DNA of 64,000 bases. Source: Bacteroidota bacterium (lineage in GTDB: Bacteria > Bacteroidota > Bacteroidia > 2-12-FULL-35-15). Location of the stretch: the NCBI GenBank assembly GCA_947449315.1, contig CANFRC010000010.1:1-64000 (forward strand). Reading direction: 5' to 3'. The notes under the pieces are model-generated. The model saw only the letters and a program-made list of their open reading frames with translations, had not been told where the DNA came from and did no database searches. The position numbers were made by a program, and so were the translations under genes. Below, piece by piece: positions 18,469 through 27,151 of the stretch; position 1 is the stretch's first letter; the number at the start of each line of letters is the position of its first letter.

Positions 18469-18476
18469 TAAATTTG
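18469..18476 (+). promoter_or_regulatory. Promoter -7 box of the small Cys-containing membrane protein gene
   Basis: TAAATTTG matches TAnnTTTG and lies 32 bases before the ATG at 18509, giving a leader of about 25 bases. It supports the short ORF being a real gene. Confidence 0.5.
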
Positions 18477-18508
18477 AATGAACGGAAATTGGGACAATAA
18501 ACAAAATT

Positions 18509-18658
18509 ATGATTCAAGAAGTAATAGTATATATTTTATTGATACTTGCCTGCTATTATATAGGAAAACGCATTTACAAAAGCATTAAAAAAAAAGAGGC
18601 TTGCGGAAAATGCATATTAATGGAAGCTGCAAAAAAATCCTCAACAACTACCAGCTAA
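18509..18658 (+). CDS. Small FeoB-associated-type Cys-containing membrane protein
   Basis: This 49-aa ORF has one N-terminal membrane helix (VIVYILLILACYYIG), then a basic stretch KRIYKSIKKK and a short CGKC motif. That arrangement matches the FeoB-associated Cys-rich membrane proteins that accompany ferrous iron transporters, although usual members carry more cysteines in the tail. No feo gene is near, so this is an orphan copy if the assignment is right. It has its own TAAATTTG box, and its 3' end overlaps the convergent GLPGLI gene by 11 bases. Confidence 0.6.
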   Translation: MIQEVIVYILLILACYYIGKRIYKSIKKKEACGKCILMEAAKKSSTTTS

Positions 18659-19373
18659 ACAATTCCTTGATCATCGTTTTCCCCCAGGAATACTTACCAA
18701 AATCTTTTTCTAATTTTGTTTTTAATTCTGTTGATGTATATATTTTATTTTTTTCTTTTTTAGCTATTAATATGGCTAATTCAGGCTTAATGACCTCAAT
18801 ACTTTTTGCAAAATAAATCACTCCCCCATCTTCAGTTGCCAAACCTAATATTGCTCCTGGCAACCCACAAAAACTTTCAGGACCAACACTCGAAATGATA
18901 TCATCGGTATACCAAGCATATATCCGCGTGCTGTCATTCATTTTCCATATGGCCTTTCTGCAATTGTATCCGCTTATTATACGTTTGCTATCAGTAATTT
19001 TCCATTCACGGATTTTTAAAGTATCTTCTAAATACAAAGCTTCCCCCCAAACACTTTTAATTGAAAGTGTGCTTTTATTTTCAAAATTCTGATAAATCGT
19101 ATTTTTACTTGTTGCCCAACTCATCTGCTCTTTTAAGTCACTTTCCTGTGGTTTAAAAACAGACAATGAGTCGTTGAAGTACAATTCAAAAAAATCAACT
19201 TTACTTTTGTCTTCGTCTTTTAACCATTCTCTGACATTATCATCTTTGAATTTTTTATATAAATTGGTTTTGCGTTCAAAAACAATTTTTCCAGAAGTGA
19301 TCTGCCCAAGCAATTCACCTCCACAAAAAAATACAGGTATTAAAAAAAGAATCGCTTTAGAAATAATCTTCAT
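18648..19373 (-). CDS. GLPGLI-family secreted protein
   Basis: The 241-aa protein has a signal peptide and the family's hallmark motif in the form FCGLPGAILGLATEDGGVIYFA, placed after a strand-rich region with YNCRKAIWKMNDSTRIYAWYTDDI. GLPGLI proteins are Bacteroidota-specific, exported and of unknown function, and are often encoded beside TonB-dependent-receptor-like proteins. Here the start overlaps the end of such a gene by 17 bases, so the two form an operon and probably act together in the envelope. Because of that coupling, the stop at the front of the upstream gene may also lower its expression. Confidence 0.85.
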   Translation of the reverse strand: MKIISKAILFLIPVFFCGGELLGQITSGKIVFERKTNLYKKFKDDNVREWLKDEDKSKVDFFELYFNDSLSVFKPQESDLKEQMSWATSKNTIYQNFENKSTLSIKSVWGEALYLEDTLKIREWKITDSKRIISGYNCRKAIWKMNDSTRIYAWYTDDIISSVGPESFCGLPGAILGLATEDGGVIYFAKSIEVIKPELAILIAKKEKNKIYTSTELKTKLEKDFGKYSWGKTMIKELFSW

Positions 19374-22029
19374 TGTCTTTTGTCTTAGTGCTGTTAAACT
19401 TGTATGTCAGTTTTAATAAGAAATATCTGGAAATAATATTCGTTTTATCATCCGTGATCACGTTATCCTCTATGGTTCTTGTATTACTGATATTCTGATT
19501 TAAAATATCGTTTCCAGTTATTGATAAAATAAGATTCTCGTTTTTCATAAATAGCTTACTGATACTGGCATTCCAAACAACATAATTAAGATTATAGCCT
19601 ACTGTTCTCTGGCTATTAATAACATATTTGGCATCTGTTTCAACTATTGTTTTAAATGGTAATTTCAATCTGAAAGATGCATCAAAAGATTGAGCTGAAT
19701 AAGGCTTGTTTGATGCGCTGCTTAATGAAGAAGAAGGATTTGTATAATCATAGCTATATCCAATTGAAAAAGCCACCGTATCGATATCTAAATCAAGCTT
19801 CAGTTCAAAATTATTATTCAATGTTTTGGTAACATTTTTCTGAAGATTGATATAACTTGAATAATTATAATAGTTACTTCTGATACTAGGAGAAATAGTA
19901 AGCAACTTAGAGAAAAGAGGTAACCCTGCATTGATGTTTCCACCTGCATTATAATTACCATTTACATTTATTGTCTGAGTATGAGTGCGACCCAAACTAT
20001 CGTAGGAAACCGAATTAGCAAATGCATTATTAACAGCTGAAAAATTAAGGCTCATCCACATATATTTTCCACTTACGGGTTTGTAAGAATTAAACGAAAC
20101 ATTAAAATTATTGCTGAACGTAGGGACTAGATTAGGATTCCCCAGTTTCACCTGATTTGGATTACTATTGTCCGGGATCGGTTGCAATTGATTGATGCTT
20201 GGCTGAGAAGAAGAAGTTGTGTACTTGAAATTAAACCTCGTCATCTGAGCAAATCTGTACATATAGCCCAGAAATGGCAAAACATTATTAACCGACTGCT
20301 TCACTAACTGATTGGTGATAAGATTTCTATTGTCAATATCAACATTTCTGATGCGGGCACCAAAATTAAAAGATTGTTTTTTTGTTTCGTGAATAAATTT
20401 TAATCCGAATAGGTTTATCATTTTAACATTTTCAAAATCATTCGTAAGCATTGTATCGATTGCATCATATTCGCCATTGATAATCTCCTTTGATTTTTTA
20501 CTTTGTTCTGAAATGGCATAATTGAAATTGTATTCGAATTCCAATTTTATTTTTTTTGTCAATGGCTCCGTATAAACAATTGAAGTGTTGTGTGATTGTG
20601 AATGACTTGCATTTGTTTTTTGCTGATCGATACTGTCATTTGTAATAATTGAATCGTACTGAGTATTGTATGACTTTAAATAACCAAGGGAATTATTGTC
20701 AGTCAGCGATAAATTGTAATTCATTCGAAACAAACGATCCTGTTTTTTAAATTTCCTTGTCAACTTCAGAGATGTATTAATATCATACCCTTCCGCATTA
20801 TTCGTATTCAGAATATTGGTTCTACGCATTAAGGTATCGTTGGTAGTTAAAAAATCAGTGACCTGGTTTGTACTTTGCTTTGAATTATTCAATTTAAATT
20901 TGGGTTCAATTTCGAGCTCTGTAAGAGAATCTATCGTTTGAATGATTTTAAAATTAATTGCGTGGCTTTGTGTTCTCTGAAGATTTTTGTTGCTATTTGC
21001 CGTAACATAATTTGTATCAATTAAAAAATATTGTGATTTTGTTGAACTGTTTGCTTTTAATTCATTGTTATTGAATGTATAGTTGACCCCCAATTTGGTT
21101 TTCTTTGAAATTTTATCTGTGTAATAGAAACCTGATTTTAAAGTTTGAGGTAGTCCTATATTCTGATAACCATTGTTCATCCTATACATTCCACCATCAT
21201 CATCCGTTTGCATATTGGATTCGTTATCCAATCCATATTTATACATATCGCCCGAGCCAAAACTAGATTGGGGCGTATTGCTGGCAAGAGCAAAAACAGA
21301 AATTTTCTGAGCATTTTTAAACTTGTTTACCAAAAGTTCACCTTCATAAAAATTCTGAAAATCACTTGCCCCTGATACCTTTCCAAAATAGCCTTTTTTA
21401 GTATCTTCTTTTAGTTTCAGATTCATCACCTGAGTAGTCTCTTGTTCACCATCACCCGCATTTTCATTCTTTTTTTCATATACCTGAACCGATTCAACAC
21501 CATTTGCCGCCAAGTTCTTAGTAGCAACGGTCGGATCGCTTCCAAAAAACTCATCACCATCAACCAATACCTGACTCACTTCTTTCCCCTGCGAAGTAAT
21601 TTTTCCGGAAGCATCAACCTTAATACCGGGTAGTTTTTTCAACAGGTCTTCAACTGTTGCGTTGGGTTTTACTTTAAATGAATCGGCAGTATATATTAAG
21701 GTATCACCCTTATAATAAACGGGATCTTTGTATGCATATATGATCACTTCGCTTAATTGCTGACTTTTTGGTGGAAGTACAATGCGTCCAAAATCAAATT
21801 GATAATTGGAAGTGCTTCCAAATACATAGAAGGATTGTTCAGAAAATCGGGAATCGGAAATAATTATTTGAACGGTATCAATCTGTAAGTTGGATAACGT
21901 AAAATAACCTTTTGAATCGGTTCTTGAATGTGCAAGTAAAACAGAATCCTTCATCCTTATTGCCATTGCTACAGCATTTTTCAATGGCATTTTGGAAACT
22001 GTATCTTGTACATTTCCTGAAATAGTCAT
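19357..22029 (-). CDS. Outer-membrane beta-barrel protein (TonB-receptor-like), signal peptide interrupted by an in-frame stop
   Basis: From ATG 22029 the 890-aa protein has a carboxypeptidase-regulatory-like domain (about 1-80, MTISGNVQDTVSKMPLKNA), a plug domain (about 90-190, with VEDLLKKLPGIKVDASGKI and VLVDGDEFFG) and a long barrel rich in N, S, T and Y. It belongs to the outer-membrane beta-barrel family paired with GLPGLI proteins. The reading frame continues upstream through a perfect signal peptide (IVLLIFLFISIHSFSQK) to ATG 22089, but codon 3 is TAA, where AAA would give MRKIVLL. As written, the product would lack a signal sequence unless a non-ATG start (ATT at 22080) is used. This may be a recent nonsense mutation or a sequence error. 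Confidence 0.8.
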   Translation of the reverse strand: MTISGNVQDTVSKMPLKNAVAMAIRMKDSVLLAHSRTDSKGYFTLSNLQIDTVQIIISDSRFSEQSFYVFGSTSNYQFDFGRIVLPPKSQQLSEVIIYAYKDPVYYKGDTLIYTADSFKVKPNATVEDLLKKLPGIKVDASGKITSQGKEVSQVLVDGDEFFGSDPTVATKNLAANGVESVQVYEKKNENAGDGEQETTQVMNLKLKEDTKKGYFGKVSGASDFQNFYEGELLVNKFKNAQKISVFALASNTPQSSFGSGDMYKYGLDNESNMQTDDDGGMYRMNNGYQNIGLPQTLKSGFYYTDKISKKTKLGVNYTFNNNELKANSSTKSQYFLIDTNYVTANSNKNLQRTQSHAINFKIIQTIDSLTELEIEPKFKLNNSKQSTNQVTDFLTTNDTLMRRTNILNTNNAEGYDINTSLKLTRKFKKQDRLFRMNYNLSLTDNNSLGYLKSYNTQYDSIITNDSIDQQKTNASHSQSHNTSIVYTEPLTKKIKLEFEYNFNYAISEQSKKSKEIINGEYDAIDTMLTNDFENVKMINLFGLKFIHETKKQSFNFGARIRNVDIDNRNLITNQLVKQSVNNVLPFLGYMYRFAQMTRFNFKYTTSSSQPSINQLQPIPDNSNPNQVKLGNPNLVPTFSNNFNVSFNSYKPVSGKYMWMSLNFSAVNNAFANSVSYDSLGRTHTQTINVNGNYNAGGNINAGLPLFSKLLTISPSIRSNYYNYSSYINLQKNVTKTLNNNFELKLDLDIDTVAFSIGYSYDYTNPSSSLSSASNKPYSAQSFDASFRLKLPFKTIVETDAKYVINSQRTVGYNLNYVVWNASISKLFMKNENLILSITGNDILNQNISNTRTIEDNVITDDKTNIISRYFLLKLTYKFNSTKTKDNEDYF

Positions 22030-22220
22030 TTTTTGTGAAAAAGAATGAATCGAAATAAATAAAAAAATAAGTAGGACAATTTAACGCATAGGGTTCAAAT
22101 ATTGCCTAAAAAGAAAGTAATTAGGAGTAGTATACTACCAACTATTTAGAGAGTGAGAAAAAAAATACGAAATTCTTAAAAAAATAGGAATAAAAATCTC
22201 GTTTAAAATAAAAAAAGCTA

Positions 22221-22249
22221 AAAAAAGAGTATCGTGAGATACTCTTTTT
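22221..22249 (-). terminator. Intrinsic terminator after the Ala-rich lipoprotein gene
   Basis: AAAAAGAGTATC (22222-22233) and GATACTCTTTTT (22238-22249) pair perfectly around GTGA. The A-rich left arm and T-rich right arm make it able to work in both directions. It lies 20 bases beyond the stop of the gene at 22269. Confidence 0.85.
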
Positions 22250-22268
22250 AGATCTGAGAAAAAGAAAA

Positions 22269-22538
22269 TTATTTCTTTCCTTTTTTAGCAGGTTTTGCAG
22301 CAGCAGCAGCGATAGAATCAGCTGTAGCTTTAGCAGCAGCAGCTTCAGCATCAGCTTTAGCAGTTGAATCTGCAGCAGCTTGCATTTTAGCAGCTTCAGC
22401 AGCAGCTTGTTGTTCTGCAACAGCAGCAATTGAATCAGCAGTAGCTTTAGCTTTAGCAGCTAACTCTTCTGCACTTGGTCCGCAAGCAACGAATGTAAAC
22501 ATACTTGCTACGGCAACTAATGTAAATAATTTTTTCAT
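22269..22538 (-). CDS. Small alanine-rich lipoprotein
   Basis: This 89-aa protein begins with a lipoprotein signal peptide with lipobox TFVAC (cysteine near residue 19, followed by GPS). The mature part is almost only A, K, E, D, S and T, with near-repeats of KATADSIAA and AEAAKMQAAADS, and a basic tail PAKKGKK. It is predicted to be a lipid-anchored alpha-helix with charged faces, somewhat like Lpp or a membrane-wall spacer. I recognise no named family. It has a textbook promoter and its own terminator, so it is a monocistronic and probably abundant product. Confidence 0.8.
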   Translation of the reverse strand: MKKLFTLVAVASMFTFVACGPSAEELAAKAKATADSIAAVAEQQAAAEAAKMQAAADSTAKADAEAAAAKATADSIAAAAAKPAKKGKK

Positions 22539-22572
22539 TTTGTTTTGTTTGTGATTTTAATTAAAATTTCGG

Positions 22573-22604
22573 CAAATATATATTAAATAATTAATACAAT
22601 GCAA
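22573..22604 (-). promoter_or_regulatory. Textbook Bacteroidota promoter of the Ala-rich lipoprotein gene
   Basis: The reverse strand has -33 TTTG, a 21-base spacer and -7 TATATTTG (22580-22573), giving a start near 22566 and a leader of about 27 bases. Of the boxes in the window, this one and the uvrA promoter have the clearest upstream element. Confidence 0.65.
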
Positions 22605-22700
22605 ATTTTTTATTTTTTTTTTTTACCTACCCCTCTTTTTTTTCTCTGACCCCTCATAATTGAACTTACCAATCCTATAAAACTTGGTTAATTTATTTAG

Positions 22701-22708
22701 TAGCTTTG
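22701..22708 (+). promoter_or_regulatory. Promoter -7 box of the LTA-synthase-like gene
   Basis: TAGCTTTG matches TAnnTTTG and ends 6 bases before ATG 22715. Either the message is leaderless from 22715, or translation begins at ATG 22739 with a leader of about 25 bases. Confidence 0.5.
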
Positions 22709-22714
22709 TGGCAT

Positions 22715-24610
22715 ATGCAAAAATGGGACACCAACTTTATGGCCTTATTAAAAAGAATAGGACTTCTTCTTGCTATTTATTCTGTTTGCAGGATCTTGTT
22801 CTATGCATTTAACTACAACTACTTTGCCGACTTGACGGTTTTCCAGCTTTTCTTGATCATGCTCGTCGGAATAAGATTCGACCTATCGGTCATCATCCTT
22901 TCCAATAGTTTTTACTTTATTCTCACACTTATTCCATTCCCTTTTCAAGCTAATAAGTTATACAAGAATCTATTAAAATGGCTTTTCATAAGTATTAACA
23001 GCTTAGCTATTTTGGCCAACTGTGTTGATCTAATCTATTTCCAATTTACTTTAAAACGGACAACTGCTGATGTTTTCAACTTTTTTGGAGGGGGCATTGG
23101 AAATGATCTTGGCCGACTTCTACCTCTATTTTTAAGAGAATATTGGTTCATTTTTGTTATTTGGATACTATTAACTTGTCTTTTAGCTATTTTCTACAAG
23201 AAAATAGAAGAAAAGAATGGTACGAACTTGAATTTCAAAAAAACGAACAGAAAATGGTTCATACTAGCACTATTCATATTTTTATCAATCATTGGGTACC
23301 GCGGAGGTTTTCAGCTTAAACCCATCAGTGCGGTCGATGCCGGCAAATATACGCCTGTAAAAAACATTGCATTAATTGTCAGCACGCCATTCTCCATTCT
23401 AAAAACACTGGATATTGCTTCGATCGAACCTAAAATCTATTATACGGATGAAAAAGAGTTGAGAAGTATATATAACCCCATGCACCTTGGCAAAAAAGCA
23501 GGTTTTAAAAAGCTGAATGTATTTGTTATTGCTCTTGAAAGTTTCTCAAAAGAATATATTGGGTCGCTGAATGGAAGAAAAACGGGGTTTACTCCCTTTT
23601 TAGATTCTTTAATAGGTCAAAGTTTGACTTTTACGAATGCGTATTCAAATGGAAAAACATCCATCACAGGGATTCCCTCCATAGTAGCCAGCATCCCTAC
23701 CTGGATGGACGAAGCCTATATCACATCACCATACGGAAGCAATCAATTGAATAGTTTGGCGAATCTTTTAAAACAACAGGGGTATTATACCGCTTTTTTT
23801 CATGGTGGTTCAAACGGAACTATGGGATTTGATGCATTTGCAAGTATGGCTGGATATACGAATTATTATGGCAGAACAGAATATAATAACGAAAAGGATT
23901 TTGATGGAAACTGGGGCATTTGGGACGAAGAGTTTTTCCAATATACTGCCAGAACAATCAATACAAAAAAGGAACCTTTCTTTGCAACGTTATTCACACT
24001 TACTTCTCACCATCCTTATCCGGTTCCTGAAAAACTAAAAGGTAAATTTAAGGAAGGTCCTCTTGAAATTGAACACAGTATTGGTTACACAGATTATTCC
24101 TTAAGAAAGTTTTTTGAAACAGCAAAAAAAATGCCTTGGTTCAAGAACACTCTTTTTGTTCTATCGGCCGACCACACAGGAGTTTCAGGAGATGAATTTT
24201 ACTCGAATAGAATTGGGAATAATGCAATACCTATTATTTACTATTTACCAAACAGTAATTTAAAAAAACTGGATTCTACTGTCACACAACAAATTGATAT
24301 TATGCCTTCCGTTCTCGATTACATAAACTACCCTTTCAACTATTTTGCTTTTGGTAACAGCGTATTTGATTCTACTGGCCAGCACCATGCATTAATGTAT
24401 TACAGTGGTTTGTATCAACTTATTGATAAAGATTACGTTTTAGAATTCGAAGGGGATCGGGCGGGTTATTTATACAACTATTCAAATGATAGCCTTTTAA
24501 AAAACAATGTAATCTTAAAAGAAGCAGCTAAAGGAAAAGAAATGGAACGCAAGATCAAGGCCATCATCCAAACCTATCAACATAGTTTGATCACTAATAA
24601 GATGCATTAA
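22715..24610 (+). CDS. LTA-synthase-like membrane phosphotransferase/sulfatase-fold protein
   Basis: The protein of about 631 aa has five hydrophobic segments in the first 200 residues, then an extracytoplasmic alkaline-phosphatase/sulfatase-fold domain. Motifs are FVIALESFSKEY (metal-binding Glu), the nucleophile threonine of NGKTSITGIPS (T315) and DHTGVSGD near residue 486. LtaS-type enzymes move glycerol phosphate from phosphatidylglycerol to a glycan and release diacylglycerol. In a Gram-negative the acceptor is not lipoteichoic acid and is unknown. A lipid kinase gene follows 44 bases downstream and may recycle the diacylglycerol. ATG 22739 (MALLKRIG) is an alternative start. Confidence 0.85.
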   Translation: MQKWDTNFMALLKRIGLLLAIYSVCRILFYAFNYNYFADLTVFQLFLIMLVGIRFDLSVIILSNSFYFILTLIPFPFQANKLYKNLLKWLFISINSLAILANCVDLIYFQFTLKRTTADVFNFFGGGIGNDLGRLLPLFLREYWFIFVIWILLTCLLAIFYKKIEEKNGTNLNFKKTNRKWFILALFIFLSIIGYRGGFQLKPISAVDAGKYTPVKNIALIVSTPFSILKTLDIASIEPKIYYTDEKELRSIYNPMHLGKKAGFKKLNVFVIALESFSKEYIGSLNGRKTGFTPFLDSLIGQSLTFTNAYSNGKTSITGIPSIVASIPTWMDEAYITSPYGSNQLNSLANLLKQQGYYTAFFHGGSNGTMGFDAFASMAGYTNYYGRTEYNNEKDFDGNWGIWDEEFFQYTARTINTKKEPFFATLFTLTSHHPYPVPEKLKGKFKEGPLEIEHSIGYTDYSLRKFFETAKKMPWFKNTLFVLSADHTGVSGDEFYSNRIGNNAIPIIYYLPNSNLKKLDSTVTQQIDIMPSVLDYINYPFNYFAFGNSVFDSTGQHHALMYYSGLYQLIDKDYVLEFEGDRAGYLYNYSNDSLLKNNVILKEAAKGKEMERKIKAIIQTYQHSLITNKMH

Positions 24611-24654
24611 TATTGCTATCAAAACATGATTTCCTGACAGATCAAAAAAGAGCC

Positions 24655-25533
24655 ATGAACAACACAAAAAAAGTTTGTTTTATTGTTAATCCCATTTCAG
24701 GGATAGGCCGCCAGAAGGTGATCGAAAAATTAATCGATGAACATCTCGACAGGACTATATTCGATTATGAGATTGCTTATACGAAGGCTGCCAAACATGC
24801 CATAGAACTTTCAAAAGAGGCGGCTTCCAGAAATATTGATGTTGTTGTTGCAGTGGGTGGTGATGGGTCCGTAAATGAAACAGCAAAAGGATTAGTCGGT
24901 TCAAATACAGCCATGGCAATCATCCCTACAGGCTCTGGAAATGGATTAGCGCGACATTTGAATATTCCATTGAATTTGAAGAAAGCAATGAAGCTGATCA
25001 ACAATGGAAAAGAAACACGAATTGATTCTATTCAATTAAATAATGAAACATTTGTTAATGTTGCAGGAATAGGCTTCGATGCTCATATCGGCTGGCAGTT
25101 TGCTAAATACGGGAAAAGAGGATTTTCATCGTACATAAAAGTAATCATGCGTGAATTTCCGAAATACAAAGCTCAGGATTTTGAAATAATTATTGAAGGT
25201 AAAAGCATCATAAAAAATGCCTATTTGATTAGTTTCGCAAATGGCTCTCAATGGGGAAACAATGCGCATATCGCTCCTAACGCTGACATTAGGGATGGCA
25301 TCCTAGATATTGCTATCCTGAAAGATTTTAAAATTTTCAGCGCACTTTCGATCGGATACAAATTATTTAAAAAAACATTACACGAATCAGCTCATTTAGA
25401 GATTCTGAAAGCAAAAGAAGTGATCGTAAAACAAAAAGGGAATATTGCTCATATAGATGGAGAACCATTAGAAGTTGGAAATGAACTAAAAATAAAAGTA
25501 AATCCTTTATCTTTGAAAGTGATTGTCCCTTAA
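24655..25533 (+). CDS. Diacylglycerol-kinase-family lipid kinase
   Basis: The 292-aa protein has the DAGK catalytic domain: VNPISGIGRQK at the front, the nucleotide-binding VVAVGGDGSVNETAKGL near residue 65 and IPTGSGNGLARHL near 88. A C-terminal beta domain ends in HIDGEPLEVGNELKIKV. It phosphorylates a lipid, most likely diacylglycerol, to phosphatidate. ATG 24655 (MNNTKKVCFIVNP) fits the family start; an in-frame TTG at 24613 would add 14 residues. Its position behind the LTA-synthase-like gene suggests recovery of the diacylglycerol that enzyme would release. Confidence 0.9.
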   Translation: MNNTKKVCFIVNPISGIGRQKVIEKLIDEHLDRTIFDYEIAYTKAAKHAIELSKEAASRNIDVVVAVGGDGSVNETAKGLVGSNTAMAIIPTGSGNGLARHLNIPLNLKKAMKLINNGKETRIDSIQLNNETFVNVAGIGFDAHIGWQFAKYGKRGFSSYIKVIMREFPKYKAQDFEIIIEGKSIIKNAYLISFANGSQWGNNAHIAPNADIRDGILDIAILKDFKIFSALSIGYKLFKKTLHESAHLEILKAKEVIVKQKGNIAHIDGEPLEVGNELKIKVNPLSLKVIVP

Positions 25534-25569
25534 CTATATAAACGAAGAATAGTATAGACTGCAATAATA

Positions 25570-25908
25570 ATGAGCAAAAAAAATAATCAGGATGGCTTTG
25601 TTTTTTCAACCAACAAAGATTTTCAATTTGGAAGTAATGACAATGAACCAATTGAATCATTGCCGCCACAACAACAAAACCTAAAAGTATTTCTAGACAG
25701 AATTGCTGGAGGAAAATTAATTACCAGGATTCATGGATTTATTGGAAACGATACAGATTTAGAAGCATTAGGTAAAATGCTCAAACAAAAATGTGGCGTT
25801 GGTGGAAGTACTAAAAACGAAGAGATATTAGTTCAAGGTGATCATCGTGAGAAAGTTATCAAATTACTGACCGATGCAAATTATAAGGCAAAAAAAGCAG
25901 GGGGATAA
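25570..25908 (+). CDS. SUI1/eIF1-like translation factor (YciH type)
   Basis: The 112-aa protein has the SUI1 domain: LKVFLDRIAGGKLITRIHGF, then DLEALGKMLKQKCGVGGSTKNEEILVQGDHREKVIKLL. This matches bacterial YciH and archaeal/eukaryal eIF1, which act on start-codon selection at the small ribosomal subunit. In bacteria the role is not settled; a stress-related effect on initiation is proposed. It is probably co-transcribed with the two genes upstream (36-base gap). It ends only 7 bases from the convergent bshA, with no terminator visible between them. Confidence 0.92.
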   Translation: MSKKNNQDGFVFSTNKDFQFGSNDNEPIESLPPQQQNLKVFLDRIAGGKLITRIHGFIGNDTDLEALGKMLKQKCGVGGSTKNEEILVQGDHREKVIKLLTDANYKAKKAGG

Positions 25909-25915
25909 ATAGATC

Positions 25916-27058
25916 CTAACTTACCACCTTAAATTTATCCAATACTTCTTGATAAAGATTTTCATACATCGGCAAAATTCTAGATATGTCGAATTTCTTA
26001 GCTTGCTCAAAAGCATTTGCTTTAAACTGATTTAATGTGGCATCATCTTTTAAAACATGAATCGCATTTTTTGCCATGTCTTCAATATCACCTACATTAC
26101 TCATAAATCCGCTGAATCCATTCACATTTACTTCTGGCAAACCACCTGAATTTGTTGAGATGACAGGAACCTTACTTGCCATGGCTTCCAGAGCAGCTAA
26201 ACCAAAACTTTCTGTTTCTGAAGGAAGTATAAACAAATCAGCTATTGATAATACCTGTTCAGGATTTACAATCTTTCCTAAAGATTTTATATCATCACAA
26301 GTATTCAATTCTCTACAAAGTTTTTCAATATTACCTCTCTCCGGACCATCACCTACTAAAATTAATTTTGCAGGCATTGCTTTTCTGACTTTATCAAATA
26401 CACGCAACACATCTTCCACACGCTTTACTTTTCTGAAGTTGGAAACATGAATTAATAAACGCTCTCCATTAGGAGCATACAGTTTTCTTTCACAATGCTT
26501 GTTCTCTATTTTATAATCCTCCAAACAAATAAAATTAGGGATCACTTTTATTTCTCTTTTTACATCCGGAAAATTAGAATACGTATCTTCCTTAAGACTC
26601 TCTGAAACAGCTGTCACAGCATCACTCTGATTGATAGCGAAAGTGATCACAGGTTCAAAAGAAGGATCTTTTCCTACCAATGTAATATCCGTTCCATGCA
26701 AAGTTGTAATAAATGGGATGTAAATGCCTTGTGATGCCAAAATCTGCTTTGCCATATAAGCTGCAGAAGCATGCGGGATAGCGTAATGTACATGAAGTAG
26801 ATCTAACTTTTCATATTTAACAACATCTACTAACTTGCTTGACAATACTAATTCATAGGGCTGATAATCGAACAATGGGTAATCTGAAACAGATACTTCG
26901 TGGTAAAATAAATTTCCTGAAAAAAAATCCAAACGAACCGGTTGACTATACGTTATAAAATGAACCTGATGTCCTTTATCGGCCAACGCTTTACCAAGTT
27001 CTGTTGCCACAACTCCACTACCACCAAATGTGGGATAACAAACAATTCCTATTTTCAT
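25916..27058 (-). CDS. bshA: N-acetyl-alpha-D-glucosaminyl L-malate synthase (bacillithiol pathway)
   Basis: The 380-aa GT4-type retaining glycosyltransferase starts with the BshA-typical MKIGIVCYPTFGGSGVVATELG. It also has FITTLHGTDITLVG in the acceptor domain, and the C-terminal nucleotide-sugar site ILPSETESFGLAALEAMA with the E-x7-E pair. It joins GlcNAc from UDP-GlcNAc to L-malate, the first step to bacillithiol, the thiol that replaces glutathione in many Bacteroidota and Firmicutes. bshB and bshC are not in the window. It lies 93 bases downstream of the GH3/serine hydrolase gene on the same strand. Confidence 0.92.
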   Translation of the reverse strand: MKIGIVCYPTFGGSGVVATELGKALADKGHQVHFITYSQPVRLDFFSGNLFYHEVSVSDYPLFDYQPYELVLSSKLVDVVKYEKLDLLHVHYAIPHASAAYMAKQILASQGIYIPFITTLHGTDITLVGKDPSFEPVITFAINQSDAVTAVSESLKEDTYSNFPDVKREIKVIPNFICLEDYKIENKHCERKLYAPNGERLLIHVSNFRKVKRVEDVLRVFDKVRKAMPAKLILVGDGPERGNIEKLCRELNTCDDIKSLGKIVNPEQVLSIADLFILPSETESFGLAALEAMASKVPVISTNSGGLPEVNVNGFSGFMSNVGDIEDMAKNAIHVLKDDATLNQFKANAFEQAKKFDISRILPMYENLYQEVLDKFKVVS

Positions 27059-27151
27059 CTTGTACTTTTTTAAAGCGCTATATTAATCAAATAACACTTC
27101 GTTTTTGCTTTTGTTTTTACGAATTAGAAAATCTAACGATGTAAAGTTACC

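Noticed and set aside
22142-22429. 95-codon reverse ORF rich in Leu over the Ala-rich lipoprotein
   Set aside because: It is the out-of-frame reading of the GCA-rich repeats and crosses the terminator hairpin.
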